Shown here piece after piece: positions 16,802-24,348 of a stretch of 24,348 nt of DNA. Under the pieces are notes generated by a model. It did no database searches and was not told the origin of the DNA. It saw nothing but the letters and a program-made list of their open reading frames with translations. Position numbers and translations under genes: made by a program. This DNA comes from JBGRQA01 sp041725895 (GTDB lineage Bacteria; Bacteroidota; Bacteroidia; Bacteroidales; Marinifilaceae). Position 1 is the stretch's first letter; each line of letters opens with the position of its first letter. The stretch is from the NCBI GenBank assembly GCA_041725895.1, contig JBGRQA010000049.1:1-24348 (forward strand). Reading direction: 5' to 3'.

Positions 16802-18895
16802 TTAAAATTCAAGCACTTCTTTAGCTACAGCATAAATCTTCTCAGCATTCGGAAGAATTGCCTTCTCCAGGATACGATTAAAACCTACCGGGGTAAAAGT
16901 TGAACCTACCCGCTTAATTGGAGCATCCAGGTATTCAAAAGCCTCATCGGCAATGGTAGAAACTACTTCGGCTCCAAACCCGGAGAATACTTTATCCTCA
17001 TGAACCACCAGCACTTTGCTGGTTTTCTTCACCGATTCCAGAATGGTTTCCTTATCCAAAGGAATCAGGGAACGAAGGTCGATTACTTCTACCTGCTTGC
17101 CGGTTTCCTCTGCAATCTTGTCCCCTACCTGTACACACATGTGAGTGGTATTACCGTAAGTGATAATGGTCAAATCAGAACCTTCGCGACGAACACGTGC
17201 TTTTCCGAAAGGCACCTCAAAATCATCGGGTACGGGAGTAGCGGCAATCGGGTCGTTGTATAGGGCCTTAGGTTCCATGAACATGGTCATCCCCTTGGAT
17301 CGCATACTGGTCCGTAACAATCCGGCCGCATCATCAGCATAGGATGGGTATACGATACGAACCCCCGGAAGTGTAGTCAGTGCACCTTCTATATTTTGGG
17401 AATGATATAATCCTCCTCCGATGTAACCTCCTGAAGCCAAACGAACCGTAATATTCGGAGCAAATTTCCCATTGGAACGCCAGTAGTCGTGGGTAGTATC
17501 CACGAACTGCTCCATGGCGGGCCAGAAGTAATCGGCAAATTCAGCACCTTCCACCACTACACGAATCTTATCGTTGAAACGGCTCATCCCGTTGGCGGTA
17601 CCCATGATGAAATCCTCTGCAATTGGGGCATTGAACACTCGTTCTTTCCCAAACTCCTGCTGCATCCCCTTGGACACGTTGAAAATTCCACCTTTCTCCT
17701 TATTGGCAATATCCTGCCCCCAGATAAATGTATCGGGATTACGACGGAATTCGGCCTTCAATGTTTCGTTGATTCCTTCGATCAATTTTTTCTCCGGTCC
17801 TTTACCATTGTGAGTTCCATTCGGGTATTTCTCCGCTTTGTAAGGTTCGGGTAAAACAAAATCATAAATGGAAGCCGGATCCGGATCCGGAGCTGCCAAA
17901 CCTGCACGATGGGCCTTCTTCACCTCCTGCTTGACTTCCTCCTCAATGGTTTCCAATTCCTCCTCGGTGAAGCGCTTGTAGCGAATCAGCATTCTACGGT
18001 ACTTCACCAAAGGATCGTACTCACGAACGTAATTCAACTCCGCATTATCGCGATACAAATCGTGACGGTCGGAATTGGAGTGGGAACCGATACGAACACA
18101 GTTAGCCTGAACAATTACCGGCATTTGGTACTCCATCACATATTCTTTGGCTTGGAACATGGCATTCATGGAATCGAATACATCCTTCCCATTACAATGA
18201 ATGATCTTCAGGTTCTTCAATCCGGAAAAATTGTCGGCCACCTTACGGTTTGCCGTTTGATCCTTTTTGGGCACAGAGATACCATACCCATTGTCCTGAA
18301 AGACGAAAATTACAGGCAATTTCTCGTTGGTTGCCCCGTTGATGGCCTCATAAACATATCCCTCAGACACGGAAGATTCTCCCTGAGAGCTTATGGACAC
18401 TCCCCTATGATTGTATTTTTTCATGGCACGACCTACCCCAACAGCATGCAAAGTATGGTTACCAGTGCAGGAAGATACGTTGTGAATGTTCCACTCAGGT
18501 TTGGCAAAGTGATTGGACATGTGACGCCCACCACTGGCAGGATCTATGGCTTTGGAAATTCCGTTGTAGATAACCTCTTCAGCGGATAATCCAGCAGAAA
18601 TAGCGGTCAGCATATCACGATAGTAGGGAAACAGATGATCGGTTTCCCTATCAAATGCCTGACCAATGGCCAACTGGATACCGTCATGTCCGGCATAGGG
18701 TGCATGATAACTCCAGCCAATGGCTTGCTTTAGATAGTTCGGTGCTTTCTCGTCAAGAGCTCTCCCCAGGGTCATCAGATGAAACCATTCTCCCAGGATC
18801 TCCTTGGCGGTTTTCTTAATACCAAATTGCTTATTTTCAGTCATCTTTTCTTCTATTGCGTTAGGAGCCAAAGTCGATAGAAATTTGGCCATCAT
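16802..18895 (-). CDS. 2-oxoacid dehydrogenase E1, alpha and beta subunits fused
   Basis: Thiamine-diphosphate decarboxylase component of a 2-oxoacid dehydrogenase complex. The 697 residues join an alpha part (about 30-340) to a beta part (about 370-697), an arrangement common in Bacteroidota. Alpha motifs: YYRD (91-94), GGRHMSNHF, and the ThDP/Mg site starting QGESSVSEG (171-179) and ending DNGYGIS (201-207). Beta motifs: NAPIAEDFIMGTANG, GGLYHSQNIEG, DLRSLIPLDKETI, VVHED. It begins five bases after the E2 stop, so the two are co-transcribed with E2 first. ATG at 18895 is taken; a Met at 18844 (MTENKQFG) behind an A/G-rich stretch is a real alternative. Substrate is not proven: in anaerobic Bacteroidota such enzymes often act on branched-chain oxoacids feeding iso/anteiso fatty acids. 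No E3 gene is in the window. Confidence 0.92.
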   Translation of the reverse strand: MMAKFLSTLAPNAIEEKMTENKQFGIKKTAKEILGEWFHLMTLGRALDEKAPNYLKQAIGWSYHAPYAGHDGIQLAIGQAFDRETDHLFPYYRDMLTAISAGLSAEEVIYNGISKAIDPASGGRHMSNHFAKPEWNIHNVSSCTGNHTLHAVGVGRAMKKYNHRGVSISSQGESSVSEGYVYEAINGATNEKLPVIFVFQDNGYGISVPKKDQTANRKVADNFSGLKNLKIIHCNGKDVFDSMNAMFQAKEYVMEYQMPVIVQANCVRIGSHSNSDRHDLYRDNAELNYVREYDPLVKYRRMLIRYKRFTEEELETIEEEVKQEVKKAHRAGLAAPDPDPASIYDFVLPEPYKAEKYPNGTHNGKGPEKKLIEGINETLKAEFRRNPDTFIWGQDIANKEKGGIFNVSKGMQQEFGKERVFNAPIAEDFIMGTANGMSRFNDKIRVVVEGAEFADYFWPAMEQFVDTTHDYWRSNGKFAPNITVRLASGGYIGGGLYHSQNIEGALTTLPGVRIVYPSYADDAAGLLRTSMRSKGMTMFMEPKALYNDPIAATPVPDDFEVPFGKARVRREGSDLTIITYGNTTHMCVQVGDKIAEETGKQVEVIDLRSLIPLDKETILESVKKTSKVLVVHEDKVFSGFGAEVVSTIADEAFEYLDAPIKRVGSTFTPVGFNRILEKAILPNAEKIYAVAKEVLEF

Positions 18896-18900
18896 TGGTT

Positions 18901-20211
18901 TTAATAACTACGATTCATATCTATTCCTTCCAGGTGATCGGCAATTCTTCTAAGGAAAGCGCCCCCCAGTGCCCCGTCAACCACTCGATGATCGTAGGAA
19001 AGGCTCAGAAACATCTTCTGCCGGGGAACAATTACATCTCCCGCAGGGGTTTCCATTACAGCGGGCTTCTTCTCGATGGAACCTACCGCCAGAATGGCAA
19101 CCTGGGGTTGATTGATAATTGGGGTCCCCATCACATTCTTAAAGGAACCAAAATTGGAAATAGTAAAGGTACCCCCCTGGATGTCATCGGGGTTCAACTT
19201 GTTGTTTCGGGCATTGTCAGCCAGGGTGTTCATATCGTTGGCCAAACCAATCAGATTTTTTTGATCGGCTTTCTTAATTACCGGAACAATCAGATTGCCT
19301 GTAGGCAGGGCAACAGCCACACCAATATTAATATCTTTCTTCAGGATTACCTTATAGCCATCCACCGAAGCATTCACGCCGGGAAATTCCTTCAAAGCCC
19401 TGGCCACCGCCTCAATAAAGATCGGCATAAAGGTCAGCTTGGTTTTCTCGCGAGCCAGAAACTCATCCTTCACCTTGTTCCTCCAGTTCACCATGTTGGT
19501 CACATCCGCTTCCACCATAGCGGTAACGTGAGGTGAAGTCTGTTTGGACATCACCATGTGATCGGCAATTAAACGACGCATACGATCCATCTCCACTATG
19601 GTATCCTGTGCTCCAACGGAAGCTGAAACCTTGGGCTGACCTCCCGAAGCAGGAGCGGCCGAAGGTATAGGATCAACCACAGGCACTTCAGATTGAACAG
19701 GTGCTACAACATCTTTCCCTTTGCGCTGAGCCAGGTAATTCAATATGTCCTGCTTTTGAACCCGGCCCTCCTTGCCATGTCCTTTAATGGAGTCCAATTC
19801 GTTCAAGGATATATTTTCCCTTTTCGCGATGCTTTTCACTAGCGGAGAATAAAAACGACCGGGTTGGGAAACAATCTCGTTTCTGACAACAACTTCCTCC
19901 ACAACAAGAGGCTCTGCTGCAACTTCCTTCAAATCCTCCGTAGGAGAAGCTACCTCAACATCTTCCGCATCTCCTAATGCAACAACTGCTACCACTTCGC
20001 CTACCGAAACCAGGTCATCCTCTTTGTATCGAACTTCAATCACCTTACCTGCAACCGGTGAGGGTATCTCAGAATCCACCTTATCTGTAGCAATTTCAAA
20101 GAGCATATCATCCTCTTCCACCACATCATTCACCTTCACAAACATCTTGGTGATAGTAGCTTCCTGGACACTCTCTCCCAATTTGGGCATCAGAATTTCA
20201 AAGCTAGACAT
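18901..20211 (-). CDS. dihydrolipoamide acyltransferase, E2 of a 2-oxoacid dehydrogenase complex
   Basis: Core component that carries acyl groups on lipoyl-lysine and transfers them to CoA. The 436 residues hold one N-terminal lipoyl domain with lipoyl Lys44 in EIATDKVDSEIP, an acidic and Val/Pro-rich linker, a peripheral-subunit-binding domain (about 120-162: YSPLVKSIAKRENISLNELD, then GHGKEGRVQKQDILNYL), a second Pro/Ala-rich linker, and the catalytic domain (about 205-436) with His408 and Asp412 in SYDHRVVDG. All catalytic landmarks are present. It is first in the operon with the fused E1 five bases downstream. A -7 box (20258-20265) gives a leader of about 40 nt. Acyl specificity (branched-chain, acetyl or succinyl) cannot be read from the sequence with confidence. 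Confidence 0.94.
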   Translation of the reverse strand: MSSFEILMPKLGESVQEATITKMFVKVNDVVEEDDMLFEIATDKVDSEIPSPVAGKVIEVRYKEDDLVSVGEVVAVVALGDAEDVEVASPTEDLKEVAAEPLVVEEVVVRNEIVSQPGRFYSPLVKSIAKRENISLNELDSIKGHGKEGRVQKQDILNYLAQRKGKDVVAPVQSEVPVVDPIPSAAPASGGQPKVSASVGAQDTIVEMDRMRRLIADHMVMSKQTSPHVTAMVEADVTNMVNWRNKVKDEFLAREKTKLTFMPIFIEAVARALKEFPGVNASVDGYKVILKKDINIGVAVALPTGNLIVPVIKKADQKNLIGLANDMNTLADNARNNKLNPDDIQGGTFTISNFGSFKNVMGTPIINQPQVAILAVGSIEKKPAVMETPAGDVIVPRQKMFLSLSYDHRVVDGALGGAFLRRIADHLEGIDMNRSY

Positions 20212-20257
20212 ATAATTTATCGTTTAATATTTATACTCACATTTAAATATTTCGATA

Positions 20258-20265
20258 CAAATATA
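20258..20265 (-). promoter_or_regulatory. candidate -7 promoter box of the E2-E1 operon
   Basis: The minus strand reads TATATTTG, a full match to TAnnTTTG, 47 bp before the E2 ATG in a very AT-rich 212-bp gap (20212-20450 region). In such AT-rich DNA a chance match is possible, and no TTG -33 element is seen at the standard distance. Confidence 0.4.
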
Positions 20266-20418
20266 AATATTTATTCTTATTTAGATTTATTTAATTTAGA
20301 TATTTTAACAAAGTACCTTTCTCCTTGAGGAAGAAAGTCTTCCCTAACCAAAACCAGAATTTAATAATTTTTCCCTTCAAAATTTAAAGAAAAGTTACTT
20401 AATTCACTTTAGACTAGC

Positions 20419-20426
20419 TAATTTTG
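20419..20426 (+). promoter_or_regulatory. candidate -7 promoter box of the SRPBCC gene
   Basis: TAATTTTG matches TAnnTTTG and lies 24 bp before the ATG at 20451, giving a leader of roughly 18 nt. The purine-rich stretch AAGAAAGACT precedes the start. This spacing supports 20451 over the longer frame at 20424, which would begin inside the promoter box. Confidence 0.45.
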
Positions 20427-20450
20427 CAGGTTCGTAAATCAAGAAAGACT

Positions 20451-20834
20451 ATGAAAAACTTCAATTATAAATTAGAAATCAACGCCTCACAGGAAGAGGT
20501 ATTTACAGCTTTAACCAATCCCTTTCAAATCGAACTATGGACAGGATATCCTGCCGTAATGGATGATAAAGCTGGTACAGAGTTTTCTCTTTGGGAAGGA
20601 GACATCTCTGGACGAAATATGGAGATTGTAAAAGATTATAAGTTGGTACAGGAATGGGATTTTGGAGAGACTGAAAAGCCTTCGATCGTAACTATCCTAC
20701 TAAAAAAGGCAGGTAAAGCTACCCGACTGGAACTGGATCACCAGAACATTCCTGATGAAGCATACGAAGAGATTGTAGAAGGATGGAAAGATTACTATCT
20801 GGATGCGATGAAAAGATTCCTGGAATTCTATTAA
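20451..20834 (+). CDS. SRPBCC (START-like) domain protein, AHSA1 family
   Basis: A single-domain hydrophobic-cavity protein of 127 aa, related to the C-terminal domain of Hsp90 activator Aha1; the ligand and role are unknown. It begins MKNFNYKLEINASQEEVFTALTN, the usual first strand and helix of the family, followed by IELWTGYPA, a central sheet with GTEFSLWEGDISGRN and LVQEWDF, and the long C-terminal helix YEEIVEGWKDYYLDAMKRFLE that closes the cavity. It is alone on the plus strand between two minus-strand operons, with its own -7 box and a shared terminator downstream. Family call is firm; function open. Confidence 0.88.
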   Translation: MKNFNYKLEINASQEEVFTALTNPFQIELWTGYPAVMDDKAGTEFSLWEGDISGRNMEIVKDYKLVQEWDFGETEKPSIVTILLKKAGKATRLELDHQNIPDEAYEEIVEGWKDYYLDAMKRFLEFY

Positions 20835-21003
20835 TCCAGTTTTGCAGAATTGTCTCTAAATACAAATTAGATGGAAACTTTCCCTATCCTGCTTAATTTA
20901 GAAAGGAATTAACCAATAGCCTCTGCTATTAGCAGATCCATAAATTTAGAGATATTATCAGGCAATTAGTGGCTAGAACAAAAACTTAGCCTATACAGAT
21001 CAA

Positions 21004-21029
21004 AAAAAGGAGGCTCTGGCCTCCTTTTT
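21004..21029. terminator. bidirectional intrinsic terminator
   Basis: Eleven-bp perfect stem, AAAAAGGAGGC paired with GCCTCCTTTTT around a TCTG loop, with A-run and T-run on the two sides. It can stop both the plus-strand SRPBCC gene and the minus-strand S4 gene that converge on it. Confidence 0.9.
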
Positions 21030-21051
21030 CTATCTTAAATTGTATCTCATT

Positions 21052-21258
21052 CTATTCGACAACAATCACCTCTCCCAATACCTCGATTTTATCTCCAGGC
21101 ACAATCTTGGCTCGCTTCCGGTATTCTACTTCCCCATTTCGTTTCACAATACCATCTTCCACAAATATTTTGGCCTGTGCACCACTTTCACTCACTCGGG
21201 TTACCTTAAGAAGCTTAATCAACTCAATATATTCTGTATCGATCTTAAATGTAATCAT
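21052..21258 (-). CDS. S4-domain RNA-binding protein (YbcJ-like)
   Basis: A 68-residue stand-alone S4 domain. It reads IELIKLLKVTRVSESGAQAK, then VEDGIVKRNGEVEYRKRAKI and VPGDKIEVLGE, the standard S4 fold with the basic surface KRNGEVEYRKRAK. Close in form to Escherichia coli YbcJ, a small RNA-binding protein of poorly known role, perhaps in ribosome or RNA handling. A full TAnnTTTG match (TACTTTTG, 21281-21288) lies about 22 bp before the ATG, and a strong terminator follows, so it is probably a single-gene unit. Confidence 0.88.
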   Translation of the reverse strand: MITFKIDTEYIELIKLLKVTRVSESGAQAKIFVEDGIVKRNGEVEYRKRAKIVPGDKIEVLGEVIVVE

Positions 21259-21280
21259 TGTTTTCAGTTTTAATGAGGAA

Positions 21281-21288
21281 CAAAAGTA
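21281..21288 (-). promoter_or_regulatory. candidate -7 promoter box of the S4-domain gene
   Basis: The minus strand reads TACTTTTG, matching TAnnTTTG, with an inferred leader of about 17 nt to the ATG at 21258. No TTG -33 element at the standard distance. Confidence 0.4.
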
Positions 21289-21360
21289 AGGAAAATGTGG
21301 GAATCGAAGTTAACCGTTACAAAACAACTTTCGTCGGAGTTTTGACATGCTCCAATACTT

Positions 21361-22593
21361 TTAATGGAAAAACAGGTATGCAATGAAAATCGCGGCAATG
21401 ATTCCGGCAAAATCAGCAATCAAACCACAGGTAACAGCATAACGGGTATTCTTAATTCCCACAGCCCCAAAGTACACTGCAATAATGTAGAAGGTAGTAT
21501 CGGTTGCTCCCTGAAGAGTAGAAGCCAAACGACCTACAAAAGAATCTGCCCCGTATTGGTTCATTGCATCCACCATCATCCCCCGGGCCCCACTTCCGCT
21601 CAAGGGTTTCATTAAGGCAGTAGGCAATGCGGGGATAAAGTCTGAATTAATTCCCATGGCAACCACAAGTCTCTGTATGGATTCGATGAAAAGGTCCATG
21701 GCTCCGGATGCACGAAATACTCCAATTGCCACCAAAATAGCAACCAGATAGGGAATAATTTTCACTGCAATGGCAAAACCTTCCTTAGCTCCATCGATAA
21801 AACTCTCGTAGACATTCACTTTTTTTCGAACTGCTAACAGGATAAAGGCCACAATAATTCCAAACAGAAAGACATTACTAGCCACCGTTGATATTTGGGT
21901 AATTTGCTCCTTCTCCAGGCTGGAAAAATAGGCGATCAAGCCCACGATAACGGCTGTCAATCCACCCAAATAGGCTAATATTACTCGATCCCAAAGTTTA
22001 ATTTTCTGAACTACCGCGACACTAATTAAACCAGCAATTGTAGAGAAATAAGTAGCTAAAAGAATCGGGATAAAAATATCTGAAGGATTTACAGCACCTA
22101 ATTGAGTTCGGTACACCATGATTGAAATAGGAATCAATGTCAATCCTGAGGTATTCAGCACCAAAAACATTATTTGAGCATTGGAAGCCTGTTCCTTTAC
22201 CGGATTGGATGCCTGCATCTCCTTCATGGCTTTTAATCCAAGCGGCGTTGCAGCATTGTCCAATCCTAGCATATTTGCTGCCAGGTTCATCATGATAGAA
22301 CCATGCGCAGGATGATCTTTGGGCAATTCCGGAAACAATTTATGGAAAAACGGGCCAATCAGACGAGAAAACACTTTAATAATTCCACCATTTTCTCCAA
22401 TTTTCATAATCCCCAACCACAAGGTCAGAACCCCGGTTAATCCAAGGGAAATATCAAAACCGGTTTTGGCCATATCAAAGGTTGAATTGATCATTGCAGG
22501 AAAAACCTCCATGTCGCCCCAAAAGATCAACTTGATCAATCCTACGAAAAATGCAATCAGAATAAAAAATATAAAAAGATAGTTTAAAGCCAT
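21361..22593 (-). CDS. fused SpmA-SpmB-like membrane protein (nucleoside-recognition/Gate domains)
   Basis: A 410-residue inner-membrane protein with about eight to ten hydrophobic segments. The first half (to about 200) matches SpmA features: LWLGIMKIGENGG, LFPELPKDHPAHGSIMMNL, LGLDNAATPLGLKAMKEM, NTSGLTLIP. The second half (about 260-410) matches SpmB: IDGAKEGFAIAVKIIPYLV, ALMKPLSGSGARGMM, LQGATDTTFYI, AVGIKNTRYAV. In Bacillus the two are separate spore-maturation proteins; in Bacteroidota the fused form occurs without sporulation, and the transported compound is unknown. Candidate -7 box TAGATTTG at 22623-22630. It lies 76 bp after the repeat protein gene on the same strand. Confidence 0.92.
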   Translation of the reverse strand: MALNYLFIFFILIAFFVGLIKLIFWGDMEVFPAMINSTFDMAKTGFDISLGLTGVLTLWLGIMKIGENGGIIKVFSRLIGPFFHKLFPELPKDHPAHGSIMMNLAANMLGLDNAATPLGLKAMKEMQASNPVKEQASNAQIMFLVLNTSGLTLIPISIMVYRTQLGAVNPSDIFIPILLATYFSTIAGLISVAVVQKIKLWDRVILAYLGGLTAVIVGLIAYFSSLEKEQITQISTVASNVFLFGIIVAFILLAVRKKVNVYESFIDGAKEGFAIAVKIIPYLVAILVAIGVFRASGAMDLFIESIQRLVVAMGINSDFIPALPTALMKPLSGSGARGMMVDAMNQYGADSFVGRLASTLQGATDTTFYIIAVYFGAVGIKNTRYAVTCGLIADFAGIIAAIFIAYLFFH

Positions 22594-22622
22594 AGCTCCA
22601 TTGTCAACATTTGGTCCAGCAC

Positions 22623-22630
22623 CAAATCTA
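22623..22630 (-). promoter_or_regulatory. candidate -7 promoter box of the SpmA-SpmB fusion gene
   Basis: The minus strand reads TAGATTTG, a full TAnnTTTG match, 29 bp before the ATG at 22593. The inferred leader is about 24 nt, in line with the other small leaders in this window. Confidence 0.4.
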
Positions 22631-22669
22631 GTCCATTTATTTTAATATTATTTAAAGATAGTTGAAAAT

Positions 22670-24348
22670 TTAATTTTTAGCCAAAACCTCCCGAATCGCT
22701 TTCAATTTCTCCTCGGGATAGGTTTCATTGGGTTTCAATTGCTTTGCTCTTTTATAATAGAAGCGAGCAACGGACCAATTTCCCTTTTCAAATGCCTCAT
22801 CTCCCTTTTTAATTTCGGCAGTGTACCGAGCATTCAACTTGGAATCCTTACTATTTCGGATCAATTGATCAATTTTTTCAATCTGTTTCAAAGGATAGTT
22901 CTCCCCTTTCTTCATTGACAATGCTCTCCGGTAGTAATGTTTGGCCACCGAATAATTTTTCTTTTCAAACTCCTCATCTCCACGAAGAAGGGTTGTATGA
23001 AAAACACTCTCTTTCTGATCAATTTTATCAAGAACATTTGCTTTTTCTATTGCCAACAACTGCTTTGCAGGATAATCCTCATCTCCTTTCAACAGCTGCG
23101 CCTTTTTAAAGTAGAATTTAGCTACCCCCCATTGTCGGTTCGCAAATGCTTTATCTCCATTTTCAATACAATCCAGATATTTCTGATCCTTTTCTAAATC
23201 ATTTTTTGTTTTGGTATCGTTCTTTTGCGCCAGAGCATTCTCCTCATTTTCTGCTCTCTGTTTTTCGGCAACAATCTGATCGATTTCTTCAAGTCTTCTT
23301 CGTGGCAATTCCTTTTCAGGCATTACCTCAATAGCAACTTTAAAATGGTGGCGGGCTACAGCCATTTCTCCACGGGCAAGGTAAAGTTCTCCATTCTCCA
23401 TAGCCTTGTTAAATTTCCGCTCTTTTTCCTCTCGCTTGGCCTTTTCCTGATTAAGAACTTCCAAAATCCGCTCAATCCGTTTAATTTGTCGATCCGGATG
23501 TACCTCCCGGGGTTTAATCTCAAGAGCTTCCTTGTAAGATTCTTTAGCTTCTGAGTATTTCTTCGATTCGAATAAACCATCGGCTCTGTCAAGGGTCGTT
23601 TTATATTTAACTTCGATCGCTTCTTTTTCAGCATTCTTAGATGCAATTTGCTCCAACAACTGTTTTATTTCCTCCATCTTATCCGCAGGATAATCTTCCG
23701 ATGGTTTTATACGAAGCGCCTCTTCATAAGCAACCTTTGCATCAGAATATTTGATCCTTTTCATGAATTCATCCCCTCTATCAATTGCCTTATTGTAATC
23801 TCGATCCAGAGCCAATTGATTTGCCTTTTCCACTTCCCTTTCTTTCAGGATTTCATCTATCTCATCTAATCTTTTCCGAGGATACGCTTCCGCAGGTTTT
23901 AAGCCCGATGCCTCCTGGTAGCTAGATTTTGCAGAAGCATAATCCTGAGCTTTCATTGAGCCATCGGCCTGTGCAATCAAACCGGTATACTTTTCATCCA
24001 ATGCTTGTTGCTCCGAAGTCAATCGAGCCTGCTCGGCCAGAATTCCCTCAATTTTTACAATTTGTGCTTTGGGATAAGCTTCCGACGGTTTCAATCCTGA
24101 AGCCTCCTGATAGGTAGATTTTGCAGAGGCGTAATCCTGGGCATTCATTGAGCCATCGGCCTGTGCAATCAAACCGGTATACTTTTCATCCAAGGCTTGT
24201 TGCTCCGAAGCCAATCGGGACTGTTCTTTCAGAATTCCTTCAATCTTTGTAATTTGTGATTTGGGGTATGATTCGGTTGGTTTCAAGCCTGATGCCTCCT
24301 GGTAGATAGATTTTGCAGAGGCATAGTCCTGGGCATTCATCGAGCCAT
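22670..24348 (-). CDS. TPR-like tandem repeat protein, N-terminus beyond the window
   Basis: At least 558 residues of back-to-back, TPR-like units of about 59-80 aa (typically 64). The reading frame is open to the last base (codons for D-G-S precede the Met at 24340), so the gene is cut. Nine units are visible, with the pattern D-x-x-F/M-x-x-x-x-Y-x-x-A-K-x-x-Y-x-x-A-x-x-L-K-P, then YP, then a charged helix (KIEGILKEQ). The first three units (gene order) are near-identical, the later ones diverged; a loose acidic/Asn-Glu linker (NEENALAQKNDTKTKN) sits in the sixth. Units are strongly charged and helical, with no membrane segment or catalytic motif in this part, suggesting a scaffold or stalk. 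I do not recognise a named family. It may share a transcript with the SpmA-SpmB gene, which also has its own promoter box. Confidence 0.85.
   Translation of the reverse strand, partial: GSMNAQDYASAKSIYQEASGLKPTESYPKSQITKIEGILKEQSRLASEQQALDEKYTGLIAQADGSMNAQDYASAKSTYQEASGLKPSEAYPKAQIVKIEGILAEQARLTSEQQALDEKYTGLIAQADGSMKAQDYASAKSSYQEASGLKPAEAYPRKRLDEIDEILKEREVEKANQLALDRDYNKAIDRGDEFMKRIKYSDAKVAYEEALRIKPSEDYPADKMEEIKQLLEQIASKNAEKEAIEVKYKTTLDRADGLFESKKYSEAKESYKEALEIKPREVHPDRQIKRIERILEVLNQEKAKREEKERKFNKAMENGELYLARGEMAVARHHFKVAIEVMPEKELPRRRLEEIDQIVAEKQRAENEENALAQKNDTKTKNDLEKDQKYLDCIENGDKAFANRQWGVAKFYFKKAQLLKGDEDYPAKQLLAIEKANVLDKIDQKESVFHTTLLRGDEEFEKKNYSVAKHYYRRALSMKKGENYPLKQIEKIDQLIRNSKDSKLNARYTAEIKKGDEAFEKGNWSVARFYYKRAKQLKPNETYPEEKLKAIREVLAKN
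23957..24348 (-). repeat. 192-bp tandem DNA repeat inside the TPR-like gene
   Basis: The word GAGCCATCGGCC or its cut form begins at 23958, 24150 and 24342, spaced exactly 192 bp (64 codons). Copies agree over long stretches, including the codons for DEKYTGLIAQADGS and QDYASAKS. The array continues past the right edge. Confidence 0.9.

Noticed and set aside
17909..19536. Plus-strand open frames (226 and 213 codons) across the E1 and E2 genes
   Set aside because: Antisense to well-supported E1 and E2 coding sequence; no domain or start signal of their own.
23957..24348. Direct repeats at the right edge as a CRISPR array
   Set aside because: The period is 192 bp, the repeats are in frame, and they encode 64-residue protein units.

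Overview
The window reads as a chromosomal piece of a Bacteroidota (Bacteroidetes) bacterium, probably a free-living or gut-associated, facultative or strict anaerobe of the Marinilabiliales/Bacteroidales type. The grounds are: a type IX secretion (T9SS) cargo with a gliding-motility-type C-terminal domain next to a PorP/SprF-like protein, repeated -7 promoter boxes of the Bacteroidetes TAnnTTTG type, little Shine-Dalgarno signal, a fused E1 alpha/beta 2-oxoacid dehydrogenase, a fused SpmA-SpmB protein, and an oxygen-sensitive glycyl radical enzyme. Genus placement is inference only.

Left part (1-6138, all minus strand): the possible first codons of a gene running off the left edge, then a secreted dipeptidyl peptidase IV, a glycyl radical enzyme whose active-site residues match trans-4-hydroxy-L-proline dehydratase (HypD), and its radical SAM activating enzyme. 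Together they suggest use of proline/hydroxyproline-rich (collagen-like) peptides: DPP IV clips X-Pro dipeptides outside the cytoplasm and HypD turns hydroxyproline into pyrroline-5-carboxylate inside. The gaps hold short interspersed palindromic elements.

Middle part (6139-16137): an AT-rich gap, a PorP/SprF-like outer-membrane protein (minus), and, divergent from it, a single gene of about 8 kb for a secreted protein of about 2,655 residues. That protein has a signal peptide, an AT-rich unique N-terminal third, twelve tandem Ig/PKD-like units with paired cysteines, ten PKD units and a T9SS type-B sorting domain. The shared 307-bp promoter region has back-to-back promoter boxes around a 12-bp perfect palindrome. 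This is the most unusual locus in the window.

Right part (16138-24348): a flavodoxin, an E2-E1 2-oxoacid dehydrogenase operon (E1 alpha and beta fused; no E3 nearby), a small SRPBCC/AHSA1 protein on the plus strand, an S4-domain RNA-binding protein, a fused SpmA-SpmB membrane protein, and the 3' part of a gene made of about 64-residue TPR-like repeats. The first repeats of that gene are nearly identical at DNA level (192-bp period) and continue past the right edge. No tRNA, rRNA, CRISPR array, transposase or phage gene was seen.
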